Below, in pieces: positions 36,649 through 46,704 of a DNA stretch of 64,000 nucleotides. The translations under genes were made by a program, and so were the position numbers. Source of the DNA: Metabacillus sp. KUDC1714 (GTDB lineage Bacteria > Bacillota > Bacilli > Bacillales > Bacillaceae); the NCBI RefSeq assembly GCF_014217835.1, contig NZ_CP055263.1, forward strand, positions 4,529,501 to 4,593,500. Direction: 5' to 3'. The first letter of the stretch is position 1. Each line of letters starts with the position of its first letter. The notes beneath the pieces are model-generated. The model had not been told where the DNA came from. It did no database searches and saw nothing but the letters and a program-made list of their open reading frames with translations.

Positions 36649-38214
36649 TCATTTTAAGATATCCAATATCCATTCTTTCAAATCAACAATACGCAAATGA
36701 TCTATGCTTTTATCGGTTCCTGTAACAATAATAGGTGTAAGAGAATCATTTTTATGCATAGACCCATGGGCACCCCCACCTGTATGTTCGGGAGAACTTT
36801 CTCCGATAAATTCGTAACCAGGTTTAGCATCCAATATAAGAAAATCTCCTTTTTGTGAATGTAATGCACCATACAATCTTGCTAATCCATCTGGATAATC
36901 CCCATATTTAATTTGATTGTTATTATCTATAGCCAGATCAAGTACTGAGCTATTTCCTTTTATGGACCAAATTTGATTATAAACATCTCTAAAAACTCCA
37001 CCAGGTTTGAATCGAAATTCTTGATTTTCTGATTTCACTTGAATCATGTCGTTTTCCTTCCATGCAATCCATGCTATACGCTCATCAGTTTGTAATCTAC
37101 TTATAATATCTTGCAGGGGAATATCCTCATTGATCTTATAAACATATGCCATTCGTTCATTTGCCGTAATGACAAGTTCATCTTTATTCTGAACAGGCTC
37201 ATCAAGCTTTAGAATATTGTAGTTGGAAAGAGCGTCTCGTAAATCAATTAATGCTTCCTTTTTGTTCTTTTTAACTGATGATTGATTGCTGTCTCCAATA
37301 ATAATCCAAATCATATTATCAAGGGCATTTTTCCAATTTGGAAATACATTTAATACTTCCTGTAGTTGTTTATCAAGTTTCTCTATGCCTTCAGTCGTCA
37401 TAGGTCCCTTTCTATGTACAACATGGTCATTTACCGGAAAGTACATAATCGAAAATTCAGGAAGTATATTCTTCTCTATAAGATATTTTAATTCTTGAGC
37501 TGCAAATGCATCATTGAGCCCTATCCGATTTACTAAATGTTTATTTTTTTCGTTTTGACGAATAAATGCACCCACTGACAGTATCTTTGGCCCGGAGGTA
37601 TTGTAATGATCTGGCAAAGCAGTAGTTTTCGCTAAGACCTTTGGAATTTTAAGAGTGTGTTCATAATTTCCACGGTAAATGATAGAGTTAATAGAAGCAG
37701 TTGGTTTCCCTCTTTTATCTAATACTTCATGAATGGTTTCCACCTTATGGCTGAGATCTACATTATTAAATTGGTATAGGGAATCTTCAGCGAACTGAGA
37801 AACCCCAATTTTAACCATTTCGAAAAAACCATTTCCGTAATTGATAATTCGCTGTTCATCTTCGTCATACCATACGAGACCGGGAATTTTATGTTTATCG
37901 GGGTAAGTGCCCGTTATTAAAGAGCTGTCAATTGTAACAGACATTGTTGGATAGGAGCTGACTAAGTTTTTATTATAACGGCCATGATTTAAAAAAAATG
38001 CTAGGGCAGGAGCTTTATTCTCTTGAATCGCTTGCTTTAATGGTTTATCCATCAATGAATCAATGATAAGAAGGACAACTTTAGGGGGATTTTTATTATT
38101 ATTTGTTTGAATGGCAATAGGTAAATCTTGCTCTTCGTTATTTTTATGAACAGAGCAGCCAATTAATAGGATGGAAAGGAATAAAATAAAAATCGAACGA
38201 AATCCCATCTTCAT
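36649..38214 (-). CDS. Lipoprotein of the alkaline phosphatase/phosphodiesterase superfamily
   Basis: A 521-residue secreted lipoprotein (lipobox LLIGC, C20) with the type I phosphodiesterase fold. Metal- and substrate-binding pieces visible are D52 (LLIIDSLMD), nucleophile T90 (SYPTMS), NDHVVH in the middle and GGGAHGSMH near the C-terminus. The usual second-metal DH motif reads IIGDSNQSS, with Ser where His is expected. It likely hydrolyses a phosphodiester or phosphonate outside the cell; the substrate is unknown. The ATG at 38214 follows GAAGGTGG; a frame from 38241 is longer but lacks a site. It is monocistronic. Confidence 0.85.
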   Translation of the reverse strand: MKMGFRSIFILFLSILLIGCSVHKNNEEQDLPIAIQTNNNKNPPKVVLLIIDSLMDKPLKQAIQENKAPALAFFLNHGRYNKNLVSSYPTMSVTIDSSLITGTYPDKHKIPGLVWYDEDEQRIINYGNGFFEMVKIGVSQFAEDSLYQFNNVDLSHKVETIHEVLDKRGKPTASINSIIYRGNYEHTLKIPKVLAKTTALPDHYNTSGPKILSVGAFIRQNEKNKHLVNRIGLNDAFAAQELKYLIEKNILPEFSIMYFPVNDHVVHRKGPMTTEGIEKLDKQLQEVLNVFPNWKNALDNMIWIIIGDSNQSSVKKNKKEALIDLRDALSNYNILKLDEPVQNKDELVITANERMAYVYKINEDIPLQDIISRLQTDERIAWIAWKENDMIQVKSENQEFRFKPGGVFRDVYNQIWSIKGNSSVLDLAIDNNNQIKYGDYPDGLARLYGALHSQKGDFLILDAKPGYEFIGESSPEHTGGGAHGSMHKNDSLTPIIVTGTDKSIDHLRIVDLKEWILDILK

Positions 38215-38483
38215 TCCACCTTCGTGTTTAATAATTTTCATTCGTGCTTTATTCTTAACAATTTCTTCAATTTCTATGAATTATTATTTATGGGGAATAA
38301 CGTTTATGGATAACAAATATTAGGAAATCGCGATTCAGCGGGTTTATATTGAATATAGTCAAAAAATCCCTGAATTTTTTAAAATAGGGTTTTTTAGTCC
38401 TGAAAATTTAATCTTTATGGTATTCCAAGTTTACCCTTTTAGATTGTCCTAAGAGCAAATATTGGAGGGGGGGTGTAGTTGTT

Positions 38484-38540
38484 ATGTTGTATAAAAATAC
38501 ATCAGATTTAATTTTTATGTTATCATACATTTTTTTATGA
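38484..38540 (+). other. Possible 18-codon leader ORF upstream of glnA
   Basis: GGAGGGGGGG lies ten bases before an ATG that opens an 18-codon frame. It is in a 450-base gap before glnA. The strong ribosome site is the only support. The rest of the gap contains AT-rich DNA and the glnA promoter. Confidence 0.25.
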
Positions 38541-38641
38541 GATAATCTACCATATATAGTAGTTACTAACATAAAGACTTGTAATGAAACCGTTTTCTAC
38601 GAAAATATTATAAAAATACAGATAATTTAATAGAAAACCCC

Positions 38642-38670
38642 TTGTCAAATTTACAAACTTTAAATATAAT
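38642..38670 (+). promoter_or_regulatory. glnA promoter
   Basis: TTGTCA (38642-38647), 17 bases, perfect TATAAT (38665-38670). Confidence 0.75.
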
Positions 38671-38677
38671 AAACCCA

Positions 38678-38694
38678 TGTTATAAAAATAGACA
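38678..38694. promoter_or_regulatory. GlnR/TnrA-like site at the glnA start
   Basis: TGTTATAAAAATAGACA fits the TGTNAN7TNACA consensus with one mismatch and lies at the predicted transcription start, so it could repress glnA in nitrogen excess. Confidence 0.5.
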
Positions 38695-38715
38695 TTGAAT
38701 GAGAGGTTATCTTAC

Positions 38716-40080
38716 ATGGCTGAAGCGGTTATTTCAAAAGCGAAAAATGATACGGAAATTCTTGCACAAATTAAAGAGATTGTTAAATCAAAAAGCGTAG
38801 AGCTTATTCATCTACAATTCGTAGATATAGAGGGTATTTTAAAAAGTATTACAGTTACTGTTGATCAATTTGATGATGTAGTAGCAGGGAAGCAAATGTT
38901 TGACGGTTCATCTGTTAAAGGTTTTTCCCCAATCAATAAATCTGATTTATACTTAATTCCCGATTATTCGACGTTTGCAGTATTACCTTGGACTGTTGAA
39001 GAAGGATATTCAGAGGCTCGTTTCCTTTGTTCAGCAGCTAACCCGGACGGAACTCTTTTTGAAGGTGATACACGTAACGTATTAAAAAAGACTGTTGAAC
39101 GTGCAGCTGATAAAGGATATTCCATTTCAGTTGGACCAGAATTAGAATTCTTCTTGTTTAAAGCAGATGAAAACGGCAACCCAACAATGGAATTAGGTGA
39201 CAATGGCGGTTACTTTGAACCTTCTCCAAAGGATCTTGGTGAAAGAGTTCGTTTAGAAATCTATCGTGCATTAAAAGCAATGGGCTTTACAATCGAAGCT
39301 TCTCACCATGAGGTAGCAGAAGGTCAGCATGAAATTAACTTCAAATATGCAGATGCTCTTGGTGCTGCAGATATGTCTACAACTTACAAATGGGTCGTTA
39401 AAACAATTGCACAAAAATTTGGTTTACACGCTACATTCATGCCGAAACCTGTTTTCGGAATTAACGGTTCAGGAATGCACGTAAATATGTCATTCTTTAA
39501 AGATGGCGAAAATGCATTCTACGATCCTGCAGATGAATTACAATTATCACAAGAAGCATATCAATTTATTGCTGGTTTAGTTGAAAATGTAAAAAGCTTT
39601 GCTGCGATTACAAATCCATTAGTAAACTCTTATAAACGATTAGTACCTGGATATGAAGCACCTTGCTATATTGCTTGGTCTGCATCAAACCGTTCAGCAT
39701 TAATTCGTATTCCAGCTAAAAAGGGAATGGCTACTCGCGTTGAGCTTCGTTGTCCAGACCCATCATCAAATCCATACTTAACATTTGCTGTTATTGCTTC
39801 AGCAGGTCTTGATGGAATTGAACAAGGATTACAAGCTCCAGCATCTATTAATGAAGATATTTTCCATATGACTGAAGAGCGTCGTGAGGAATTAGGAATT
39901 GATAATCTTCCTGGTAGTCTTGAAACAGCTGTATCCGAATTAGAAAACGGTGAAATTGGTCTTAAAACTTTAGGTGAGCACGTATTTGGTGAATATGTTG
40001 CAGCTAAAAAAGCAGAGTGGGATAGCTATCGTACAGCTGTTCATACTTGGGAATTAACAAACTATCAAGCAAAATTTTAA
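38716..40080 (+). CDS. glnA: Type I glutamine synthetase
   Basis: It makes glutamine from glutamate, ammonia and ATP. The 454-residue GSI chain shows the beta-grasp domain (about 15-100) with FDGSSVKGF, then the catalytic domain with GPELEFFLF, NFKYADAL, NGSGMHVNMS, the ATP loop NSYKRLVPGYEAP and NRSALIRIPA. There is no adenylylation-type Tyr loop, as in Gram-positive GSI-alpha. The ATG at 38716 follows AGAGAGGTT by about ten bases. Unlike B. subtilis glnRA, no glnR precedes it, so it may be an extra copy or a rearranged one. A GlnR-like box lies at its promoter. Confidence 0.94.
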   Translation: MAEAVISKAKNDTEILAQIKEIVKSKSVELIHLQFVDIEGILKSITVTVDQFDDVVAGKQMFDGSSVKGFSPINKSDLYLIPDYSTFAVLPWTVEEGYSEARFLCSAANPDGTLFEGDTRNVLKKTVERAADKGYSISVGPELEFFLFKADENGNPTMELGDNGGYFEPSPKDLGERVRLEIYRALKAMGFTIEASHHEVAEGQHEINFKYADALGAADMSTTYKWVVKTIAQKFGLHATFMPKPVFGINGSGMHVNMSFFKDGENAFYDPADELQLSQEAYQFIAGLVENVKSFAAITNPLVNSYKRLVPGYEAPCYIAWSASNRSALIRIPAKKGMATRVELRCPDPSSNPYLTFAVIASAGLDGIEQGLQAPASINEDIFHMTEERREELGIDNLPGSLETAVSELENGEIGLKTLGEHVFGEYVAAKKAEWDSYRTAVHTWELTNYQAKF

Positions 40081-40087
40081 TCTATGG

Positions 40088-40126
40088 AAAACAAGCAGGT
40101 GATGTCATTCACCTGCTTGTTTTTTG
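40088..40126 (+). terminator. glnA terminator
   Basis: AACAAGCAGGTGA pairs with TCACCTGCTTGTT, followed by T6. Confidence 0.92.
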
Positions 40127-40180
40127 TGTCTAGATTTAGTTGTTGGGAGTAGGTTTAGAAACTAACATTTAACCAAAAAA

Positions 40181-40223
40181 CTTAGTTTAAACGATATACA
40201 AAGATTATTTTAGGTGATATAAT
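40181..40223 (+). promoter_or_regulatory. uxuB promoter with degenerate XylR-like half site
   Basis: CTTAGTTT (40181-40188) is the left half of the xyl-type operator; the right half is degenerate. TATACA (40195-40200) and TATAAT (40218-40223) are 17 bases apart. The spacing from CTTAGTTT equals that at xylA. Confidence 0.6.
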
Positions 40224-40238
40224 AAGTTTTGAGAATTC

Positions 40239-40252
40239 TGTAAGCGCTTTAA
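40239..40252. promoter_or_regulatory. cre site upstream of uxuB
   Basis: TGTAAGCGCTTTAA differs from the CcpA consensus at one position. It lies downstream of the promoter, a roadblock position. Confidence 0.65.
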
Positions 40253-40395
40253 GGTTTTATATAAGGAGGCGTAACATAAAGTCATAGTGTCTATTTATTA
40301 GTTGACAATCTATATTTTGACTATATGTCGGGTATCATTTCAACTTAATATGTTGAGATTTACATAGAAACATAAATTGAGAAAGGTTGGATAAG

Positions 40396-41241
40396 ATGTT
40401 ACCAAAATATGAGAGTTTGTATGGGAAAGTAGCCGTAGTTACAGGTGGAGGTGGCGTTTTATGTAGCTGTATGGCAATAGAGCTCGCTAGACAGGGAGCG
40501 AAGGTAGCTATATTAAATCGTACATATGAAAAAGCTGTTACTGTTGCTGAAGATATTAAACGTCAAGGTGGGGAAGCATTAGCAATTGAATGTAATGTAT
40601 TAGATCGTGAGAGTGTGAAAAAGGCAGAAGAAATCGTGAATGAGACGTATGGAGCTTGCGATATTTTAATTAATGGTGCAGGAGGTAATCACCCTAAAGG
40701 TGTAACTACTAACGAAATCTTTGATTTATCTGATTTACAAAACAAGGAAATTACAACCTTTTTTGATCTAACAACTGAAGGATTTCAGTTTGTCTTTAAC
40801 TTAAATATCGTCGGGACATTAATACCAACACAGGTTTTTTCCGAGAGAATGGTAGGTAAGAAGGGCTCGATCATAAATATATCATCCATGAGTGCACCAA
40901 GTCCAATGACTAAAGTACCGGCATATAGTGCAGCAAAAGCTGGGATTGAGAATTTCACCAAATGGCTGTCAGTCCATTTGGCTGAGACAGGTATTCGGGT
41001 AAACGCAATTGCACCTGGATTTTTCTTAACAAAACAAAACGAAAAACTACTTAAACATGAAGATGGTACTAATACCGAAAGAACGGAAAAAATACTTTCC
41101 CATACACCAATGAGAAGACTCGGGGATCCAACTGATTTACTAGGGACATTACTTTGGTTAGTAGATAATGAATCTAGTGGGTTTGTTACTGGTATCAGTG
41201 TTCCAGTAGATGGTGGGTTTATGGCTTATTCAGGGGTTTGA
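40396..41241 (+). CDS. uxuB: D-mannonate (fructuronate) oxidoreductase, SDR type UxuB
   Basis: An SDR enzyme that reduces fructuronate to D-mannonate in glucuronate breakdown. The 281 residues have the cofactor motif [13 protein letters not shown] (about 15-27), NGAGG, and the catalytic SS plus YSAAK. A family insertion around 100-120 ([15 protein letters not shown]) and the ending [12 protein letters not shown] fit the Bacillus UxuB (YjmF) branch rather than generic SDRs. It is placed with xylA and aguA, so it would use methylglucuronate units of glucuronoxylan. Mannonate dehydratase (uxuA) is not in the window. The ATG at 40396 follows GAAAGG. Confidence 0.88.
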   Translation: MLPKYESLYGKVAVVTGGGGVLCSCMAIELARQGAKVAILNRTYEKAVTVAEDIKRQGGEALAIECNVLDRESVKKAEEIVNETYGACDILINGAGGNHPKGVTTNEIFDLSDLQNKEITTFFDLTTEGFQFVFNLNIVGTLIPTQVFSERMVGKKGSIINISSMSAPSPMTKVPAYSAAKAGIENFTKWLSVHLAETGIRVNAIAPGFFLTKQNEKLLKHEDGTNTERTEKILSHTPMRRLGDPTDLLGTLLWLVDNESSGFVTGISVPVDGGFMAYSGV

Positions 41242-41349
41242 GGATGTGAAATTGTTTATATATTGTCAGTATGCTCGCATTATGTGAAGACTATAATATC
41301 TGGATGCCTATAAAAACAATTTATTTAATGTAAAAAAAAATACAAAAAA

Positions 41350-41376
41350 CTTAGTTTATCGGATAGACAAACTAAG
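41350..41376. promoter_or_regulatory. XylR operator at xylA
   Basis: CTTAGTTT (41350-41357) and AAACTAAG (41369-41376), perfect 8-bp arms and 11-base spacer, match the Bacillus xyl operator form TTAGTTT-N11-AAACTAA. The regulator gene is not in the window. Confidence 0.88.
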
Positions 41377-41392
41377 TATCTAATGGTAATAT
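41364..41392 (+). promoter_or_regulatory. Predicted xylA promoter
   Basis: TAGACA (41364-41369), 17 bases, TAATAT (41387-41392). The -35 lies inside the operator; geometry is identical to uxuB. Confidence 0.5.
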
Positions 41393-41463
41393 AACAATAA
41401 GAAATAAAAATAATAAACTACTTGGTTATCATTAGCTTTACAAGTTTTCTTTTTAATAGGAAA

Positions 41464-41477
41464 TGTAAGCGATAACA
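41464..41477. promoter_or_regulatory. cre site upstream of xylA
   Basis: TGTAAGCGATAACA matches the CcpA consensus fully, about 45 bases before the xylA start. Confidence 0.8.
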
Positions 41478-41519
41478 GTAGTGTGTTTCATACTTATTTT
41501 AGATCAGGAGGAATAAAAA

Positions 41520-42851
41520 ATGGCTTATTTCGAAAATGTTAATAAAATCCAATATGAGGGTGCAGGTTCTAAAAATCCACTATCATTTAAGTACTACAAT
41601 CCTGAGGAAGTAGTTAATGGAAAAACAATGGAAGAAATTCTACGCTTTTCTGTAGCATATTGGCATACATTTACTGCAGATGGGTCAGATCCATTCGGAG
41701 TAGGAACAGCTATCCGTCCTTGGAATCATTTACAAGGCTTGGACTTAGCGAAAGCTCGTGTAGAGGCTGCATTTGAATTATTTGAAAAATTAAATGTTCC
41801 ATTCTTCTGTTTCCATGATGTTGACATCGCACCAGAAGGAGCAACATTAAAAGAAACATATCAAAACTTAGATACTATCGTTGCGATGATTAAAGAATAT
41901 ATGAGTACTAGCAAAACTAAGCTTTTATGGAATACAGCAAATATGTTCACACATCCTAGATATGTACACGGTGCAGCTACGTCAAATAATGCTGATGTAT
42001 TTGCTTATTCCGCTGCAAAAGTTAAAAAAGGTTTAGAGGTTGGTAAAGAGCTAGGTGCAGAAAACTATGTATTCTGGGGCGGCCGTGAAGGATATGAAAC
42101 GCTTTTAAATACAAATATGAAACTTGAGCAAGATAATTTAGCACGCTTCTTCCATATGGCAGTTGATTATGCGAAGGAAATTGGCTTTGATGCACCATTC
42201 TTAATCGAACCAAAACCAAAAGAGCCAACGAAGCATCAATATGATTTCGATGTGGCAACAGGACTAGCATTCCTACAAAAATATGATTTAACAGATTACT
42301 TTAAGTTTAATATCGAAGCAAACCATGCAACACTTGCAGGTCATACGTTTGAGCATGAATTACGCACTGCGCGTATTAACAATATGTTAGGTTCAGTTGA
42401 TGCGAACCAAGGAGATACGTTACTTGGCTGGGATACGGATGAATTCCCAACAGACTTGTATTCTACAACTCTTGCAATGTATGAAATTTTGAAAAATGGT
42501 GGTTTAGGCAAAGGTGGACTTAACTTTGATGCGAAAGTAAGAAGAGGTTCATTTGATGCTGAGGATCTTTTCCACGCACACATTGCAGGTATGGACAGTT
42601 TTGCAATTGGCTTAAAGGTTGCGAATAAGTTGATCGAAGACAAAGTTTTAGACGATTTTGTAGACCAACGTTATAGCAGCTATTCAGAGGGCATTGGTCT
42701 TGATATTGTTGAAGGTAAAACAAACTTCCATCAATTAGAAGCATATGCACTGCAATTAAATGAAATTAAAAACGAATCTGGTAGACAAGAACGTCTAAAA
42801 GGACTAGTTAACCAATACTTATTAGAAACATTAGCAAATGTAACTGTTTAA
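41520..42851 (+). CDS. xylA: Xylose isomerase XylA
   Basis: It converts D-xylose to D-xylulose with divalent metals in a TIM barrel. The 443-residue length is that of class II enzymes. The catalytic His/Asp pair is H99 and D102 in [12 protein letters not shown]. Metal and substrate motifs [32 protein letters not shown] and [10 protein letters not shown] are intact. The ribosome site AGGAGG is well placed. The promoter has an XylR operator and a perfect cre, so expression needs xylose and lack of glucose. Xylulokinase is not next to it, unusual for xyl operons; a terminator follows. Confidence 0.97.
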   Translation: MAYFENVNKIQYEGAGSKNPLSFKYYNPEEVVNGKTMEEILRFSVAYWHTFTADGSDPFGVGTAIRPWNHLQGLDLAKARVEAAFELFEKLNVPFFCFHDVDIAPEGATLKETYQNLDTIVAMIKEYMSTSKTKLLWNTANMFTHPRYVHGAATSNNADVFAYSAAKVKKGLEVGKELGAENYVFWGGREGYETLLNTNMKLEQDNLARFFHMAVDYAKEIGFDAPFLIEPKPKEPTKHQYDFDVATGLAFLQKYDLTDYFKFNIEANHATLAGHTFEHELRTARINNMLGSVDANQGDTLLGWDTDEFPTDLYSTTLAMYEILKNGGLGKGGLNFDAKVRRGSFDAEDLFHAHIAGMDSFAIGLKVANKLIEDKVLDDFVDQRYSSYSEGIGLDIVEGKTNFHQLEAYALQLNEIKNESGRQERLKGLVNQYLLETLANVTV

Positions 42852-42872
42852 TGACAATTGTCTAAAACTCTT

Positions 42873-42911
42873 ATATGCTGGAAATCATCATTTCCAGCAT
42901 ATTTTTATTAG
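42873..42911 (+). terminator. xylA terminator
   Basis: ATATGCTGGAAAT and ATTTCCAGCATAT are perfect complements (42873-42902), followed by T5ATT. Confidence 0.9.
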
Positions 42912-42955
42912 TAACATTGTTTAACGAAAAACAGTCAAGAAAGGGGTAAGTGCTT

Positions 42956-45052
42956 GTGGCAGCTTTGACAAATGTTAAGTTAGAAGAATCAGTATGGAAA
43001 AGTGCTTATAATTGCTGGTTACAATACAGCGACATTAAAGATCATTCTCGCGTTCAAGAATATAAAAAAGTTTGTAGCAATTTAGTTATTTTAGATCAAT
43101 CAGCAATCATTGATTCAGCTAAAGAGGAACTCGAAAAAGGTTTGTTTTCAATGCTGGGTGAAACACCAACGATCTCTTATGAACCACAAAAGAAAGCTTC
43201 GATTGTTTTGGCAACTTATGATCAACGGACGATTAAGGAATATGGAGTCGATTATGAAGATTGCAATATACTAAATGATGACGGCTATATGATTCAATCC
43301 TTTGATTACCAGGGAGATAAAGCGGTTTTACTACTTGGTAAAACGGATAAAGGTATATTATACGCTGCATTTCATTTACTAAGATTGATTCAAATGAGCA
43401 AAGACATTAATAACCTGACTATTTTTGAAAATCCCAAAAATCAAATTCGAATGATTAACCATTGGGACAATATGTTAGGAGATATTGAACGTGGTTATTC
43501 AGGAAATTCAATCTTTTACGATCAAAACGAGTTTACTCATGATGTAGATCGAATAAAAGACTATGCTAGATATCTTTCATCTGTTGGTATTAACAGTTTA
43601 TCAATTAATAATGTCAATGTTCATCAAGTTGAATCAAAACTAATTACGAAAGAGCTATTGCCTCATGTTGCAGAAATTGCAGATATTTTTAGATCCTATG
43701 GTATTAATACCTATTTAAGTGTTAATTATGCTAGCCCTATTGAAATAGGAGATTTAAATACTGCAGATCCACTTGATTCTGAAGTTCAAGCATGGTGGAG
43801 TGAAAAAGTTGCGGAAATTTACGAATATATCCCTGACTTTGGTGGGTTTATTGTGAAGGCTGATTCTGAACATCGTCCAGGTCCTTTTACATATGGTAGA
43901 AACCATGCAGATGGTGCAAATCTTCTTGGTCGTGCATTGGAACCATTCGGTGGCATAGTTTTTTGGAGATGTTTTGTTTACGATTGTCTACAAGACTGGC
44001 GGGATCGAAAGACTGATCGTGCAAAAGCGGCGTATGATCATTTTAAACAATTAGATGGAGAATTTCTTGATAATGTCATCCTTCAAATAAAAAATGGTCC
44101 AATGGACTTTCAGGTTCGTGAGCCTGTATCCCCATTATTTGGTAGTTTGAAGCAAACAAATCAAGTATTGGAATTTCAAGTTGCGCAAGAATATACAGGT
44201 CAGCAAAAGGATTTATGCTTCTTAGTTCCACAATGGAAGGAAGTATTAGATTTTGATACGTATTCAGAGGGAAAAGGTTCCACAGTGAAATCTATCGTAA
44301 ATGGTTCAAAGTATCCATTTCAATATAGTGGAATAACAGCAGTATCCAATATAGGGAATGATTTAAACTGGACAGGCAATACACTAGCTCAAGCTAACTT
44401 TTATGGGTATGGTCGTCTGATTTGGGATACTGAGCTCTCCGCTGAAGAAATTTCAGATGAATGGGTGCGTTTAACCTTCGGACATGATGAGCATGTTGTT
44501 GAAGAAGTTAATCAAATGCTTTTAAATTCCTGGCAAATCTATGAAAATTATACATCACCACTTGGTGTAGGCTGGATGATTAATCCAGGACATCACTATG
44601 GGCCTAATATTGAAGGCTATGAATATTCTAAATGGGGCACATATCATTTTTCTGACTGCCTTGGAACAGGTGTAAACAGAACTGTTAAAAATGGTACGGG
44701 TTATAGTGGTCAATATTACCCTGAAAATGCAGAAATTTACGAATCTCTTGAAACATGCCCTGATGAATTGTTACTGTTTTTCCACCATGTGCCGTATACA
44801 CATAGATTAAAGTCGGGTGAAACGGTGATTCAGCATATTTACAATACACACTTTTTAGGTGTAGAGCAGGTAGAAAATATGAAGGCACGCTGGGAACAAT
44901 TAAAGGATAAAATCGACACTTACAGATATGAAAATGTGTTAGATCGTTTTACGATGCAGCTTGAAAATGCAATCGAATGGAGAGATCGAATTAATACATA
45001 TTTTTATCGTCATTCTGGAATACCTGATGAAAAGAAAAGAACGATTTATTAA
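42956..45052 (+). CDS. aguA: Xylan alpha-1,2-glucuronidase AguA, GH67
   Basis: It removes 4-O-methylglucuronic acid from the end of aldouronic acids derived from glucuronoxylan. There is no signal peptide, so it acts on imported oligosaccharides. The 698 residues align along their full length with Geobacillus Agu[26 protein letters not shown] with acid E305, [11 protein letters not shown] with D384, and the AQEYTG Glu at about 412. The GTG at 42956 is chosen, nine bases after AAGGGG, rather than the GTG at 42950. It follows the xylA terminator by 45 bases. No aldouronate importer is found in the window. Confidence 0.96.
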   Translation: MAALTNVKLEESVWKSAYNCWLQYSDIKDHSRVQEYKKVCSNLVILDQSAIIDSAKEELEKGLFSMLGETPTISYEPQKKASIVLATYDQRTIKEYGVDYEDCNILNDDGYMIQSFDYQGDKAVLLLGKTDKGILYAAFHLLRLIQMSKDINNLTIFENPKNQIRMINHWDNMLGDIERGYSGNSIFYDQNEFTHDVDRIKDYARYLSSVGINSLSINNVNVHQVESKLITKELLPHVAEIADIFRSYGINTYLSVNYASPIEIGDLNTADPLDSEVQAWWSEKVAEIYEYIPDFGGFIVKADSEHRPGPFTYGRNHADGANLLGRALEPFGGIVFWRCFVYDCLQDWRDRKTDRAKAAYDHFKQLDGEFLDNVILQIKNGPMDFQVREPVSPLFGSLKQTNQVLEFQVAQEYTGQQKDLCFLVPQWKEVLDFDTYSEGKGSTVKSIVNGSKYPFQYSGITAVSNIGNDLNWTGNTLAQANFYGYGRLIWDTELSAEEISDEWVRLTFGHDEHVVEEVNQMLLNSWQIYENYTSPLGVGWMINPGHHYGPNIEGYEYSKWGTYHFSDCLGTGVNRTVKNGTGYSGQYYPENAEIYESLETCPDELLLFFHHVPYTHRLKSGETVIQHIYNTHFLGVEQVENMKARWEQLKDKIDTYRYENVLDRFTMQLENAIEWRDRINTYFYRHSGIPDEKKRTIY

Positions 45053-45080
45053 GCGCTAAGTATAAAAAGAATACAATTAT

Positions 45081-45145
45081 AAACACCATCTAATGAGTAG
45101 TGATTGACTTGAAAAGTATCACTTTCAAAGGGGTGTTTCTTTTTA
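45081..45145 (+). terminator. aguA terminator
   Basis: AAACACC (45081-45087) pairs with GGTGTTT (45132-45138), with AGTGAT...ATCACT inside and a T-rich tail. Confidence 0.7.
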
Positions 45146-45217
45146 AAGTTGTTATAATAAAAGTTAATTTGATTGGTGAGGATTCTTCAAATTAAGGTGA
45201 AATAATCATATCCACAC

Positions 45218-45234
45218 TACCATACTAGTATGAT
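45218..45234. promoter_or_regulatory. GntR-family operator, site 1
   Basis: TACCATACTAGTATGAT, with a perfect 12-bp palindrome CATACTAGTATG, upstream of the Gfo/Idh gene. The identical 17-mer recurs before the GntR gene. Confidence 0.8.
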
Positions 45235-45275
45235 TACTATAGGTTGAATAAATTTAGATTGAGAGGGAAGATGGC

Positions 45276-46436
45276 ATGATTAATATTGCAATAATAGGTA
45301 CTGGTTCAATTTCAATTGCGCATATAAAAGCTTATTGTCAATTCCGTGATAGATGTAAAATTGTAGCATTTGCAGATATTTATCCAGAAAAAGCAGAATC
45401 ATATGTGAACAAGTATCAATTGGAAGCAAAAGTTGTGAGCGACTATAAAGAACTACTTGATGATCCTACAATCGATGCAGTTTCAATTTGTACACCACCC
45501 TTTACCCATGCACAGCTTTCAATCGATTTTCTTCGTGCGGGTAAACATGTTTTAGTTGAAAAGCCAATGGCTTCATCATTAAAAGAATGTGATGAAATGA
45601 TACAGGCTGCACAAGAAAGTAATAAGTTGTTATCAGTTGTTGCTCAAAATCGATTTATTAATCCAATCATGAAATTAAAACATGTACTAGAACAAAACTT
45701 AATAGGGAAAATTTCACATGTTCAAGTCGATTCCTATTGGTGGCGTGGTTATAGCTATTATGATTTATGGTGGCGTGGGACATGGGAAAAAGAGGGGGGT
45801 GGATGTACACTTAATCATGCTGTTCACCATATTGATATGCTCCAATGGACGATGGGAATGCCAAAAGAGATTGTGGCTGTTGCATCAAATACATTGCATG
45901 ACAATGCCGAGGTAGAAGATCTATCCGTTGCGATTTTAAAATATGAAAATAATGCTCTAGCACAAGTGACAAGCTCAGTTGTACATCATGGGGAAGAACA
46001 GCAATTAATATTCCAGGGTGAAAAGGCAAGAGTTTCTGTACCATGGAAGGTTAAGGCCCAAAAAGCGCGTGAAAATGGATTTCCATACCCCGAAAGTGAT
46101 GCAGATGTAGAATCTAAAATAACGGAATGCTGGGAACAATATCCTGAATTGAAATATGAAGGACATACAGGACAGATCGATCATTTCTTATCAGCAATTG
46201 CTGAAGATAAGACATTGTTAATTGACGGCATCCAAGGTAGAAATACAATAGAGCTAATTTCAGCAATCTACAAATCTGCTAATTTAGGAATCAAGGTACA
46301 GCTTCCACTTGATAGTGATGACCCGTTTTATACGAGAGATGGAATACTTTCTAATGTAAAGCATTTTAATGAGAAGAAAACGAGTGTAGAAGGGTTTTCA
46401 GATGCAACAATTACAACAGGTGGAAAGTACGAATAG
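45276..46436 (+). CDS. Gfo/Idh/MocA-family oxidoreductase
   Basis: An NAD(P)-dependent sugar or polyol dehydrogenase of 386 residues. The Rossmann part begins INIAIIGTGSISIAHI and contains the CTPPFTHAQL and VEKPMA motifs (catalytic Lys in EKP). The C-terminal alpha/beta domain has WEKEGGGCTLNHAVHHIDML with the usual Asp/His substrate pair. The substrate cannot be told from sequence; an uronate- or inositol-like sugar would suit the location after aguA. A GntR-type operator lies 42 bases before the start, so the next gene product should regulate it. A hairpin terminator follows at 46578. Confidence 0.9.
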   Translation: MINIAIIGTGSISIAHIKAYCQFRDRCKIVAFADIYPEKAESYVNKYQLEAKVVSDYKELLDDPTIDAVSICTPPFTHAQLSIDFLRAGKHVLVEKPMASSLKECDEMIQAAQESNKLLSVVAQNRFINPIMKLKHVLEQNLIGKISHVQVDSYWWRGYSYYDLWWRGTWEKEGGGCTLNHAVHHIDMLQWTMGMPKEIVAVASNTLHDNAEVEDLSVAILKYENNALAQVTSSVVHHGEEQQLIFQGEKARVSVPWKVKAQKARENGFPYPESDADVESKITECWEQYPELKYEGHTGQIDHFLSAIAEDKTLLIDGIQGRNTIELISAIYKSANLGIKVQLPLDSDDPFYTRDGILSNVKHFNEKKTSVEGFSDATITTGGKYE

Positions 46437-46577
46437 TAAATAAGTTTTTGCAATTCCAGAAGATTTTATTAATCTTTCTGAAGGATTGGATCGTTAAGTT
46501 CGGTTTGTAGGTGTTGGTACTAGATGTCAAAATACGAATCTACGATACAAATATTGTTAAGATTTACTCATTCACAT

Positions 46578-46602
46578 GGCAACTCATTGAGTTGCCTTTT
46601 TA
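46578..46602 (+). terminator. Terminator after the Gfo/Idh gene
   Basis: GGCAACTC (46578-46585) pairs with GAGTTGCC (46589-46596), followed by T5. Confidence 0.85.
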
Positions 46603-46644
46603 TATTGAATCGTTCGAATACTTAATCTATAATAATTGTTAAAT

Positions 46645-46661
46645 TACCATACTAGTATGAT
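46645..46661. promoter_or_regulatory. GntR-family operator, site 2
   Basis: The same 17-mer TACCATACTAGTATGAT, about 45 bases before the chosen GntR start. It argues for autoregulation and that coding starts downstream of it. Confidence 0.8.
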
Positions 46662-46704
46662 ACATTTAGTATTATTAGATTTAAATCGAATGGGGGGTGA
46701 ATTG

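Noticed and set aside
46636..46704. Longer N-terminus for the GntR regulator
   Set aside because: It would translate through the operator palindrome, and the GGGGGGTGA ribosome site lies after it.
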